From assembly GCA_902767055.1 (NCBI GenBank), contig CACXFX010000116.1:1-9614 (forward strand): a stretch of DNA of 9,614 nt, read 5' to 3'. This DNA is from an uncultured Pseudomonadota bacterium (lineage in GTDB: Bacteria; Pseudomonadota; Alphaproteobacteria; RF32; CAG-239). The first letter of the stretch is position 1. The number at the start of each line of letters is the position of its first letter. The notes beneath the pieces were generated by a model. It did not search any database. It saw only the letters and a list, made by a program, of their open reading frames with translations, and had not been told where the DNA came from. Shown one piece after another: positions 1 to 6,675 of this stretch. The position numbers were made by a program, and so were the translations under genes.

Positions 1-475
1 CACCTTTTGCCATCGGCACATACCAATCGGCAAAAAAACAAATGTCGTCAATCAAACGTTTTTTTGTTAAATCAGCTATATTTTCCGGCCGCTGATTAAT
101 ATTTGCAATTTTGATTAAAGCATCGGTTGCCAAATCATATAAAAACGCCTCATCCACACCCTTATCCAAAAGCCTTGTAAACGTGTCATCGCCTAAATCT
201 TCAAGCAGTAAAAAACCTTGATTAAAATCCTCAAAATAGACCTTTGGCGTATGTACGCCATGGTTTAAAAAAAACTTTGACAATGCCGCAAATTCAGGCA
301 ATTTATTTTTTTTGAGTTCATCATCTGCCAAAACGTATGTCTTACCGTTTTTAAGTATAATTCTAAAATATTTGCGACTTGATGCATCGACTTTCAACGG
401 CACAATTTTCATATAATCAATGTGATTTTTCTTTAAAAAAGCTTCTCTTTGACTATTTCTTAAATCTTTTGGCAT
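1..475 (-). CDS. amgK: AmgK-like sugar kinase (APH fold), N-terminal part, runs off left edge
   Basis: This minus-strand frame stays open from about 475 to the window edge, giving roughly 158 residues of a protein whose family is usually about 330-350 aa. It resembles the N-terminal lobe of AmgK-type aminoglycoside phosphotransferase-fold kinases: a VDASSRKYFRI segment (the family's 'DAS.RRYFR' element), then a hydrophobic strand ending in VLADDE, and GFLLLEDLGDDTF in the hinge region. AmgK phosphorylates the anomeric hydroxyl of MurNAc/GlcNAc in cytoplasmic peptidoglycan recycling. The catalytic HxD and metal-binding residues would lie beyond the edge and cannot be checked. I prefer the ATG at 475 because a GAGAG stands 8 nt upstream and the length before the DAS motif suits the family. 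An in-frame ATG at 490 is the alternative, with no visible Shine-Dalgarno. The gene diverges from the HAD phosphatase gene. Another APH-fold small-molecule kinase is possible. Confidence 0.72.
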   Translation of the reverse strand, partial: MPKDLRNSQREAFLKKNHIDYMKIVPLKVDASSRKYFRIILKNGKTYVLADDELKKNKLPEFAALSKFFLNHGVHTPKVYFEDFNQGFLLLEDLGDDTFTRLLDKGVDEAFLYDLATDALIKIANINQRPENIADLTKKRLIDDICFFADWYVPMAKG

Positions 476-497
476 AAACTTGACTCTCATATATAAG
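469..497 (+). promoter_or_regulatory. Candidate sigma70-type promoter for the HAD-rlmB-mutY cluster
   Basis: A -35-like TTGGCA (469-474) and a -10-like TATAAG (492-497) are separated by 17 nt, each one mismatch from consensus. Initiation would fall near 504, about 54 nt before the HAD gene ATG. The -35 box overlaps the start codon region of the divergent kinase gene, so both genes may share control in this short region. This is judged by eye only. Confidence 0.4.
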
Positions 498-516
498 CGA
501 TAATATCTTTTTATCG
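498..516. repeat. Short inverted repeat in the divergent intergenic spacer
   Basis: CGATAA (498-503) and TTATCG (511-516) form a perfect 6-bp inverted repeat around a 7-nt centre, between the kinase and HAD genes. It contains a minus-strand TATTAT (505-500) that could be the -10 box of the kinase gene, with only a poor -35 upstream. It could be an operator or a small hairpin in the plus-strand leader. In such AT-rich DNA it could also be chance. Confidence 0.3.
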
Positions 517-557
517 TAAAACACAACTTTTAAAAGAGATTTAAGATAGCAAAAAAA

Positions 558-1173
558 ATGATAAAATATGCGGTTTTTGATTGGGATGGCACTCTTGCCG
601 ACACATATCCCGTTTTATATCAGGCTTATACATTGACCTCTGATACCTTAAATTTGCCGAAACGTTCCTTATCTGAAATCAAAACGATTACCGGAAAAAT
701 ACCGAACAGAGAAACTTTTGCCTACCTTTACGAAAAAAAAATCCGATATGGCCAAAACCATTTTTTATGATTATATCGACAGGCATCACCTTGACGGTTT
801 AAAGCCGATTGATGGTGCAAAAGAGGTCTTGGATTTTTGCCTTCAAAATAATATCACACCTCTTTTAATCACAAACAAAACCGAAAAATATCTCAAAAAA
901 GAACTTAAATTTTTAGGCTTTCAAAAATATTTCAAAAAAATTGTTTGCGCCGGCCGATATGAACAGGATAAACCGGGCATCAAAGCCTGCCTTGCTTTGT
1001 TTGACGGCCTTATACCGCCCTCGGATGAAATTGTCGTTATCGGTGACGGCGCCTCTGATATCAAAGTTGCAAAAGTATATGGTGCCAAATCGATTATTTA
1101 TCAAAACAAAGCAAAAGGCGACTATAACATTGACACTTTAAGCGAAGCCATCAAGATTATGAAAGGATTATGA
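558..1173 (+). pseudogene. HAD-family phosphatase (Gph/MupP-like), reading frame broken at an A9 tract
   Basis: Two overlapping frames together make one HAD subfamily IA phosphatase. The first (558-770) holds motif I, FDWDGTLADT, with nucleophile D8 and acid/base D10. The second continues to the stop at 1171-1173 and holds motif II (LLITNKTE), the motif III lysine (DKPG) and motif IV (IGDGASDI). Dropping one A from the nine-A run at 733-741 joins them into a 204-aa protein with all four motifs, close to the usual 205-250 aa. As written, translation stops at 770 after 70 residues and lacks motifs II-IV. The downstream half shows no decay, so the break may be a homopolymer sequencing error, a recent or phase-variable mutation, or a slip site. 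Family members act on phosphoglycolate, and MupP acts on MurNAc-6-phosphate; the AmgK-like neighbour makes MupP worth considering. The Shine-Dalgarno is weak. rlmB starts 1 nt after the stop. Confidence 0.78.
733..741 (+). repeat. Nine-A homopolymer at the HAD gene frame break
   Basis: Nine consecutive A follow codon 58 of the HAD gene. With eight A the two halves of the protein read as one frame (...YEKKSDMAK...); with nine, the frame shifts and a TGA follows at 768-770. Long A runs are where sequencing errors, replication slippage and RNA polymerase slippage are most common. Confidence 0.9.
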
Positions 1174-1174
1174 T

Positions 1175-1918
1175 ATGCACGCCAAAAATTTTTCAAAAAT
1201 GGGTACACAACAAGTGATTTTATACGGTAGGCACGCTGTTCTATCGGCACTGAAAAATCCGAAAAGACAAATCATCAAACTGATGATTTTGCCTGAAAAT
1301 GAGGCCGATATAAAAAAAGAATGCCCTACGGCTATTTATCAAACAGCCTCAAAAAAAGACCTTGAAAAAATTTTGCCGCCCGCCGCCGTTCATCAGGGCT
1401 TTGCTTTAATCACCAAACCCTTAGAGCCGGTGTTTTTAGAAGATTTGATTGAAAAAAGCCGCGATTTAGAGGCATGCCGCATCTTAATTTTAGATCAGGT
1501 AACCGATCCGCAAAACATCGGCGCAATTATCAGATCCGCCGCCGCGTTTGATGCTTTGGGCGTCATCGTTCAGGATAAAAACGCGCCTTTTGAAAGCGGC
1601 GCAATGGCCAAAGCCGCAGCCGGCACGATGGAGCTGACCCCGCTTGTGCGAACAACCAATTTATCACGCACCATCGAAACCTTAAAGAAAAACGGATTTT
1701 GGATTGTCGGTATGGACGGCTATGCCACTCAAAAAATCGATGAAATTGATAAATCATCAAAACTTGCCGTCATTATGGGCTCCGAAGGCTCGGGTATGCG
1801 CCGCCTTATTGAAGAAAATTGCGATTTAACGGTGCGCCTCGACATCAATAAAAATGTCGAAAGCCTGAATGTCTCCGTCGCTGCCGCCATTGTCCTGTAC
1901 GAACTGAGCAAAAAATAA
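1175..1918 (+). CDS. rlmB: 23S rRNA Gm2251 2'-O-methyltransferase, TrmH/SpoU family
   Basis: This 247-aa SPOUT methyltransferase uses S-adenosylmethionine to methylate a ribose 2'-hydroxyl in 23S rRNA (G2251 in E. coli RlmB), in the peptidyl-transferase P loop. The N-terminal substrate-binding domain (about 14-90) carries the RlmB-type LYGRHAVLSAL. The C-terminal SpoU domain has all three motifs: motif 1 around 107-126 (DQVTDPQNIGAIIRSA, with N114 and R120), motif 2 at 199-211 (VIMGSEGSGMRR), and motif 3 at 227-241 (NVESLNVSVAAAIVLYE). These form the trefoil knot that binds SAM and catalyses transfer. Length matches the family. The ATG at 1175 has AAAGGA (1162-1167) 7 nt upstream, inside the end of the HAD gene. 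Its stop overlaps the mutY ATG by one base. A tRNA-directed TrmH paralogue is possible, but the N-terminal domain favours RlmB. Confidence 0.9.
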   Translation: MHAKNFSKMGTQQVILYGRHAVLSALKNPKRQIIKLMILPENEADIKKECPTAIYQTASKKDLEKILPPAAVHQGFALITKPLEPVFLEDLIEKSRDLEACRILILDQVTDPQNIGAIIRSAAAFDALGVIVQDKNAPFESGAMAKAAAGTMELTPLVRTTNLSRTIETLKKNGFWIVGMDGYATQKIDEIDKSSKLAVIMGSEGSGMRRLIEENCDLTVRLDINKNVESLNVSVAAAIVLYELSKK

Positions 1919-2904
1919 TGCAAAAAAAATTTTCAACACTTCTTTTGGATTGGTACGCCGCTTGCGGGCGCGATTTACCATGGCGCGTCAAAGGCGGTGC
2001 ACACCCCGACCCTTACATTGTCCTTGTTTCCGAATTAATGCTCCAACAAACCACGGTCAAAACGGTCCTGCCTTATTTTGAAAAATTTATCAAACGCTTT
2101 CCGAGTGTTCGGGATTTAGCCGATGCAACACTTGAAGAAGTTTATCTTTATTGGCAGGGTTTGGGATATTACACACGCGCCAAATCATTACATCAAAGCG
2201 CCAAAATGATTGCCTATGATTTCGGCGGCAAGTTCCCGAACAACAAATCCGATGTCTTAAAATTAAAAGGCCTCGGCCCTTATACCGTCGCAAGTTTTCT
2301 TGCCCTTGCGTTTAACAAGCCCGAAACGGTTGTTGACGGCAACGTTATCCGCATCATCGCCCGACTTGAACATTTGACCGACCCGACCGATGAAATTTTA
2401 CCGCTTATTTATCAAAAAGCCCAAAGCTTAACCGACAAAAATCATGCGGCCGATTATGCTTCCGCGATTATGGATTTGGGCGCCACGATATGCACCAAAA
2501 AAAATCCGCTTTGCGATACCTGCCCCGTCCAAAGTTTTTGCAAATCAAAAGGCCTTGCCGATATTGAACAAATTCCGGCACGCAAAAAAACACCCAAGAA
2601 AGATTTTAACGGCTATGTTTATTTGATTACAAATTCCGCCAATCAAATTTTAATACGAAAACGCGTTGAACGCGGCTTATTGTCCGGCCTTTATGAATTT
2701 TTCTGGAGCGAAGAGCCCTTATTTGACAACGCCGTTGATACAAAAAAAGAAGTATCGCACATTTTTACCCACATCAATATGCACCTTAAAATATATACCT
2801 TAAAAAGCAACACCGCTTTCAAAGACGGCTTTTTCGTTTCACCTGAAAACCTAAATCAATACGCCTTTTCGACTTTAATGCAAAAAGTCCTCCGTCAGAT
2901 ATAA
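1918..2904 (+). CDS. mutY: A/G-specific adenine DNA glycosylase
   Basis: MutY removes adenine mispaired with 8-oxoguanine, preventing G:C to T:A mutations. The 328-aa protein has the full catalytic core: E39 in SELMLQQT, Y85 in QGLGYYTRA, a helix-hairpin-helix at about 115-125 (LKGLGPYTVAS), and catalytic D140 in VVDGNVIRI. The [4Fe-4S] cluster ligands C192, C199, C202 and C208 keep the exact C-x6-C-x2-C-x5-C spacing. A C-terminal Nudix-like domain that reads 8-oxoG starts near 230 (FNGYVYLI, then RGLLSGLYEFFW near 252-263, HIFTHINMHL near 281-290). It is somewhat short compared with the roughly 350-aa E. coli protein. The ATG overlaps the rlmB TAA by one base with only a GAG 9 nt upstream, so translation is probably coupled to rlmB. 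Two A8 runs lie in the gene (1922-1929 and 2497-2504). I see no terminator after it. Confidence 0.95.
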   Translation: MQKKFSTLLLDWYAACGRDLPWRVKGGAHPDPYIVLVSELMLQQTTVKTVLPYFEKFIKRFPSVRDLADATLEEVYLYWQGLGYYTRAKSLHQSAKMIAYDFGGKFPNNKSDVLKLKGLGPYTVASFLALAFNKPETVVDGNVIRIIARLEHLTDPTDEILPLIYQKAQSLTDKNHAADYASAIMDLGATICTKKNPLCDTCPVQSFCKSKGLADIEQIPARKKTPKKDFNGYVYLITNSANQILIRKRVERGLLSGLYEFFWSEEPLFDNAVDTKKEVSHIFTHINMHLKIYTLKSNTAFKDGFFVSPENLNQYAFSTLMQKVLRQI

Positions 2905-2916
2905 GAAAAAAAACAC

Positions 2917-2944
2917 TTGCAATTTTAAAAAAACAGTATATAAA
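2917..2944 (+). promoter_or_regulatory. Candidate rpsA promoter
   Basis: TTGCAA (2917-2922), extended to CTTGCA in the alphaproteobacterial style, is followed by 16 nt and TATAAA (2939-2944), with an overlapping TATATA at 2937-2942. Initiation would fall near 2951, giving rpsA a leader of about 100 nt. It begins 13 bases after the mutY stop, so rpsA probably has its own transcription start in addition to any read-through. Confidence 0.5.
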
Positions 2945-2950
2945 AGGCCT

Positions 2951-3053
2951 GTCTTTTATCTAAGGGCGCGCTTGATAAAGACGGTATTAACCTCGCGCAA
3001 GTCCGCTTTTGCAAAGCAAAGGGTCCGGCAACTTTAATAAAGAAATTTATTTT
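2951..3053 (+). promoter_or_regulatory. rpsA 5' leader, GC-richer, without a clear Shine-Dalgarno
   Basis: The mutY-rpsA interval is 149 nt. The part downstream of the proposed promoter is richer in G+C than its surroundings and contains a small hairpin (GCTTT-TGC-AAAGC, 3004-3016) and complementary GCGCG/CGCGC segments (about 2965-2997). The 25 nt before the ATG are A/T-rich with no GGAG-like element; the best match is a weak AAAG near 3039. E. coli rpsA also lacks a strong Shine-Dalgarno and is repressed by its own product S1. Similar autoregulation here is inferred. Confidence 0.35.
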
Positions 3054-4736
3054 ATGACAACAGAATTTAAAATCCCCGAAACAACAGAAAATTTTGAAGA
3101 CCTCTTGAATGAGCAATTCGGCGACAAAGGCATTGTCGGCAGTGTTGTTAAAGGTACCATTATCCGTTTAACCGATGATTTTGTGACCGTTGATGTCGGT
3201 TTGAAATCCGAAGGCCGCATTCCGCTTCGTGAATTCGGTCAAAATCCGGAACTCAAAGTCGGCGACACGGTTGAAGTTTTGGTTGACAGATATGAAGATA
3301 AAGACGGCAACATCGTTTTATCACGCGAAAAAGCCCGCCGTGAAGAAGCATGGGTTGAACTTGAAAAATTGATGAATGCCGGCGAACGTGTCAATGGTAT
3401 TATTTTCGGTCGCGTCAAAGGCGGCTTTACGGTTGACTTGCAGGGTGCTATTGCGTTCTTACCGGGTTCACAAATCGATATTCGCCCGATTAAAGACATT
3501 GCACCTTTGATGGGTGTTTCTCAACCCTTCCAAATTTTGAAAATGGATAGAGAGCGCGGCAACATCGTTGTTTCTCGCCGTGTTGTTTTGGAAGAAACAA
3601 GAGCAGAAGCTCGTGCAGAATTGATTGATGCCATCAAAGAAGGTGCCGTTTTGGACGGTATTGTCAAAAACATCACCGATTACGGCGCATTTGTTGATTT
3701 GGGCGGCGTTGACGGATTGTTACATGTCACCGATATTTCATGGCGTCGTATCAATCATCCGGCAGAAGTTTTGAGCGTCGGACAAACAATCAAAGTCCAA
3801 GTGATTAAATTCAACGAAGATACACAACGCATCAGCCTTGGTATGAAACAACTTGAAAATGATCCTTGGGAAGCTGTCGAAGGCAAATACCACGTCGGCG
3901 ATGTGATTAAAGGTGTTGTTACCAACATCACCGATTACGGTGCATTTGTTGAACTTGAAGACGGTATCGAAGGCTTGGTCCACGTTTCAGAAATGAGCTG
4001 GACACGCAAAAACGTTCACCCGGGCAAGATTGTTTCAACCTCTGAAGAAGTTGAAGTCAAAGTTTTGGAAGTCGATCCCGAAAAGAGAAGAATCAGCCTC
4101 GGCATCAAACAGTGCCAACCCAATCCGTGGGCAGCATATATTGAAGAGCATCCGGCAGGTTCTGTCATTGAGGGTACGATTAAGAATATTACCGAATTCG
4201 GTTTGTTTATCGGCTTAACCGATGAAATCGACGGTATGATTCACCTTTCCGACATTGCTTGGGGCGTCAATGGCGAAGATGCTGTTAAAGCCTATGAAAA
4301 AGGTCAGGAAATCAAAGCCAAAATCATTGATGTTGATGTTGACAAAGAGCGTATCAGTTTAGGCATCAAACAACTCGATGAAAACAATGCGGCTTTAGCC
4401 CTTGAAAACTTGAAAAAAGGTGACATTGTTCGCGCAATTGTGACCGGCATTGAGGAAAAAGGCGTTGCCGTTGAAGTTGAAGGCATTCCTGCTTTAATTA
4501 AGAAAGCTGATTTGTCAAAAGATAAAGAAGGCCAAGTTTTGGAAAACTATCACGAAGGTGATGTTTTAGAAGCTAAATTGACCTCTGTTGACAGAAAGAA
4601 CGGCAAACTCGGCGTTTCGGTCAAAGCATTTGAAATCGAAGAAGAAAAGAAAGCTTTGGAAGAATATTCAAATTCCAATGCTGCCGGCACTTCTTTGGGT
4701 GAAGCTTTGGGCGAAGCCTTGAAAAAAGCCAACTAA
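3054..4736 (+). CDS. rpsA: 30S ribosomal protein S1
   Basis: S1 binds the 30S subunit and unstructured mRNA leaders to start translation. The 560-aa protein matches the usual length of about 557-570 and contains six S1 (OB-fold) repeats at roughly 29-94, 110-176, 197-266, 281-352, 368-440 and 455-525. Domains 1-2 are the divergent ribosome-binding pair (VDVGLKSEGRIPL and AIAFLPGSQ). Domains 3-5 carry the strong RNA-binding pattern, e.g. ITDYGAFVDLGGVDGLLHVTDISW and ITDYGAFVELEDGIEGLVHVSEMSW, each ending in ISLG.KQ. Domain 6 is more divergent, followed by an acidic and alanine-rich tail. I chose the ATG at 3054 because it gives the typical acidic start (MTTEFKIPETTENFEDLL); an in-frame TTG at 3009 would add 15 residues unlike the family and lies in the leader. 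The gene appears monocistronic, ending at the terminator at 4755-4791. Confidence 0.97.
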   Translation: MTTEFKIPETTENFEDLLNEQFGDKGIVGSVVKGTIIRLTDDFVTVDVGLKSEGRIPLREFGQNPELKVGDTVEVLVDRYEDKDGNIVLSREKARREEAWVELEKLMNAGERVNGIIFGRVKGGFTVDLQGAIAFLPGSQIDIRPIKDIAPLMGVSQPFQILKMDRERGNIVVSRRVVLEETRAEARAELIDAIKEGAVLDGIVKNITDYGAFVDLGGVDGLLHVTDISWRRINHPAEVLSVGQTIKVQVIKFNEDTQRISLGMKQLENDPWEAVEGKYHVGDVIKGVVTNITDYGAFVELEDGIEGLVHVSEMSWTRKNVHPGKIVSTSEEVEVKVLEVDPEKRRISLGIKQCQPNPWAAYIEEHPAGSVIEGTIKNITEFGLFIGLTDEIDGMIHLSDIAWGVNGEDAVKAYEKGQEIKAKIIDVDVDKERISLGIKQLDENNAALALENLKKGDIVRAIVTGIEEKGVAVEVEGIPALIKKADLSKDKEGQVLENYHEGDVLEAKLTSVDRKNGKLGVSVKAFEIEEEKKALEEYSNSNAAGTSLGEALGEALKKAN

Positions 4737-4754
4737 AAAGCTTTTAAAAATCTT

Positions 4755-4791
4755 AAAAAAAAGAGCCACGTTTTTCGTGACTCTTTTTTTT
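4755..4791. terminator. Bidirectional rho-independent terminator between rpsA and rppH
   Basis: A run of eight A (4755-4762), then GAG-C-CACG, a TTTTT loop, CGTG-A-CTC and a run of eight T (4784-4791). Read from either strand this gives a hairpin followed by a U tract, so it can end both rpsA and the converging gpmI-rppH operon. The stem has one imperfect pair: C.A in the plus-strand RNA but U.G wobble in the minus-strand RNA, so the hairpin is a little stronger for the operon side. It starts 18 bases after the rpsA stop and ends 11 bases from the rppH stop. Confidence 0.85.
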
Positions 4792-4802
4792 ATTTAAAGA
4801 CC

Positions 4803-5336
4803 CTATCTGAGCTCTTCGGGCAAAAAGTCCTTTTCATCAAACTCAAAACATTTATCTCTGTTTAGGTAAGCTTGAATATAAGGCTCAAGCGTCTTGCACC
4901 CGAAACGATACGCACTGCGTTTGAAAAACACCAAGCGTTTATAAGCCCGCAAAACATCAACCCACTCATAGGCCTTAAATTCCGGATTGGGCTGATCAAA
5001 TTTGATTTCGTCATCATTGCCGTAAAAATACGCAAGCGTCCAATACATTCTTTGCCCGACATAATTACGCCCCTCTTTGGCCATCGCTTTATGAATAATA
5101 CGCGGATAAACGTACGAAATCGGACTGCTCAGTGCAAGCAAAAACTTAACGGATTTTACCGATGTTTCTTCAAAAAGCTCGCGCGCCGCAGCATCTTGCA
5201 CACTTTCCTCATTTTCGATTCCGCCTTGCGGAAACTGCCATTGAAAACCCTTTTGATCGGCGCGGGCACACATCAAAACCTTTCCGCTGTCATTAAACAA
5301 AATAACGCCGGCGCAATTGCGATAATTCTGCATCAT
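4803..5336 (-). CDS. rppH: RNA pyrophosphohydrolase (Nudix family)
   Basis: RppH removes pyrophosphate from the 5' triphosphate of transcripts, producing monophosphate ends that RNase E attacks; in some alphaproteobacterial literature the family is called IalA/InvA or diadenosine polyphosphate hydrolase. The 177-aa protein begins with the typical YRNCAGVILFN and has W33-Q-F-P36-Q37 before the Nudix box. The box runs 38-60: G38, E44, then R52-E53-L-x-E56-E57, so the catalytic metal-binding glutamates are intact. The consensus glycine after the EE pair is S59. Length fits the RppH family (about 160-180 aa). The ATG at 5336 overlaps the ctpA TGA in an ATGA junction, and GGAG (5348-5345) stands 8 nt upstream inside ctpA; the next codon is also ATG (5333), so the start could be one codon later. 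It is the last gene of the operon, ending before the shared terminator. Confidence 0.93.
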   Translation of the reverse strand: MMQNYRNCAGVILFNDSGKVLMCARADQKGFQWQFPQGGIENEESVQDAAARELFEETSVKSVKFLLALSSPISYVYPRIIHKAMAKEGRNYVGQRMYWTLAYFYGNDDEIKFDQPNPEFKAYEWVDVLRAYKRLVFFKRSAYRFGCKTLEPYIQAYLNRDKCFEFDEKDFLPEELR

Positions 5337-6661
5337 TTCTTTTTCTCCGTTTTCGTTTTTTGCTGATTTTGGAGCGGCTCAGTTTTGAGATTTGATTGGT
5401 AAAGCTTTAAGGCGTGCACCAAATCAAGCGCACGAACAAGCTGATAATCTTCGATATCCGCTTCTTTGTTTGAAGCTTGATTGTCTGATTTTTTATTGTC
5501 TTCCTGCTCGTTTTTCAAAGCCCCGGACAATTCCGCCTCTTTCAAATTTAAGCTGTAATTTTCAATCGGTTTGATTTGTGCAAGCGGCACAACAATATCC
5601 GGCTCAATACCTTTAGCTTGAATAGAACGTCCGCTCGGCGTATAATAACGCGCGGTCGTCAATCTCATTGCGCCGAAATCACCAAGCGGAATAACCGTCT
5701 GAACAGAGCCTTTACCGAATGATTTTTCACCCAAAATGATTGCTCTGTGATGATCTTGCAAAGCACCTGCCACAATTTCCGAGGCTGACGCCGATCCTTC
5801 ATTGATAATCACCACAATCGGCAAACCGTTTGTAATATCGCCCGAATGTGCCGTATATTTGACATTGTCTTCAATGTTACGCGCACGGGTCGACACGATT
5901 TCCCCTTCGCTTAAAAACAAATCCGACACCGCAACAGCCTGATCAAGCAAACCACCCGGATTGTTTCTGACATCAATAATCAAACCGGCCAATTTATCGC
6001 CCAACTTTTTAGCGGCCGCATCATAGGCTTTTTTGATTGACTTGTCATTATCTTCGGTAAACGATGAGATACGAACATACAAAATATCATCGCTTTTAAT
6101 GTCTGTTTTAACGGATTGAATTTTAATTTCCTGACGTTTAATTGTCACATCAAAAGGTTTTACCCCCTCGCGCCTGACTGAAATTTTGACTTTTGTGCCG
6201 ATTTTACCGCGAAGCTTGGATACCGCCTCATTCAAATTCATCCCGATAACCGTTTGCCCGTCAATATGGGTAATATAATCGCCCGCTTTCAAACCGGCTT
6301 TATAAGCCGGCGTATCATCAATCGGCGAAACCACTTTGACAAGCCCGTTATCCATCGTTACCTCAATACCGAGCCCGCCGAATTTACCTTTGGTTTGTTC
6401 GGACATATAATTATAACTTTCGGCATCAAGATAACTGCTGTGCGGATCAAGCGAAGAAAGCATACCGTTTAAGGCCTGTTCGATTAATTCCTGATCCGAA
6501 ACCTCTTCGACATAACCGGCTTTTGTACGCTCCATCACCTCGCCGAAAAGATTAAGCATCTCATAGGTATTATGCGTCTGTTTTTTTGCCTTGTCCGCAG
6601 CATTTACAACATTGACAAACAAACCTAAAGCAACAAAAAATACTAAACTTTTTTTAATCAT
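5333..6661 (-). CDS. ctpA: Carboxyl-terminal processing protease, S41A family, periplasmic
   Basis: This is a PDZ-containing serine protease with a Ser-Lys dyad that trims or degrades periplasmic proteins from their C-termini. The 442-aa product has a signal peptide (MIKKSLVFFVALGLFVNVVNA, cleavage near 21-22), an N-terminal helical region with the family's LDPHSSYLDA (71-80), and a PDZ domain around 95-165 (GGLGIEV, AGLKAGDYITHIDG). The protease core includes GLIIDVRNNPGGLLDQAV (226-243). Catalytic residues are S292 in GSASASEI and K317 in GEKSFGKGSVQ, 25 residues apart as in E. coli Prc and B. subtilis CtpB. A low-complexity charged linker (about 380-402) precedes a C-terminal helix. The ATG at 6661 is supported by AAAGGA 6 nt upstream and by the signal peptide starting there; a GTG at 6691 overlapping envC would add ten residues before the signal. 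Peptidoglycan-hydrolase regulation is a plausible role beside the EnvC-like gene, but that is inferred. Confidence 0.95.
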   Translation of the reverse strand: MIKKSLVFFVALGLFVNVVNAADKAKKQTHNTYEMLNLFGEVMERTKAGYVEEVSDQELIEQALNGMLSSLDPHSSYLDAESYNYMSEQTKGKFGGLGIEVTMDNGLVKVVSPIDDTPAYKAGLKAGDYITHIDGQTVIGMNLNEAVSKLRGKIGTKVKISVRREGVKPFDVTIKRQEIKIQSVKTDIKSDDILYVRISSFTEDNDKSIKKAYDAAAKKLGDKLAGLIIDVRNNPGGLLDQAVAVSDLFLSEGEIVSTRARNIEDNVKYTAHSGDITNGLPIVVIINEGSASASEIVAGALQDHHRAIILGEKSFGKGSVQTVIPLGDFGAMRLTTARYYTPSGRSIQAKGIEPDIVVPLAQIKPIENYSLNLKEAELSGALKNEQEDNKKSDNQASNKEADIEDYQLVRALDLVHALKLYQSNLKTEPLQNQQKTKTEKKK

Positions 6662-6667
6662 CTTTTT

Positions 6668-6673
6668 TCCTTT
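6668..6673 (-). promoter_or_regulatory. ctpA ribosome binding site
   Basis: AAAGGA lies in the 14-nt gap between the envC-like stop (6678-6676) and the ATG at 6661, with 6-nt spacing. It decides the ctpA start in favour of MIKKSL over the upstream GTG at 6691. Confidence 0.8.
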
Positions 6674-6675
6674 AT

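Noticed and set aside
718..1173. Separate gene starting at TTG 718 (or ATG 748) for the second half of the HAD protein
   Set aside because: It would lack the motif I nucleophile and has no ribosome binding site; the sequence is the continuation of the upstream frame.
2905..2950. Terminator after mutY
   Set aside because: The region has A runs but no stem-loop followed by a T tract; it looks like a promoter instead.
3009..3053. Upstream TTG start for rpsA
   Set aside because: The extra 15 residues do not resemble S1 N-termini and lie in the leader; the ATG at 3054 gives the expected start.
4872..5366. A 164-codon open frame on the plus strand, antisense to rppH
   Set aside because: It lies opposite a convincing Nudix gene, matches no family I recognise, and reads as the complement of its codons; no start signal supports it.
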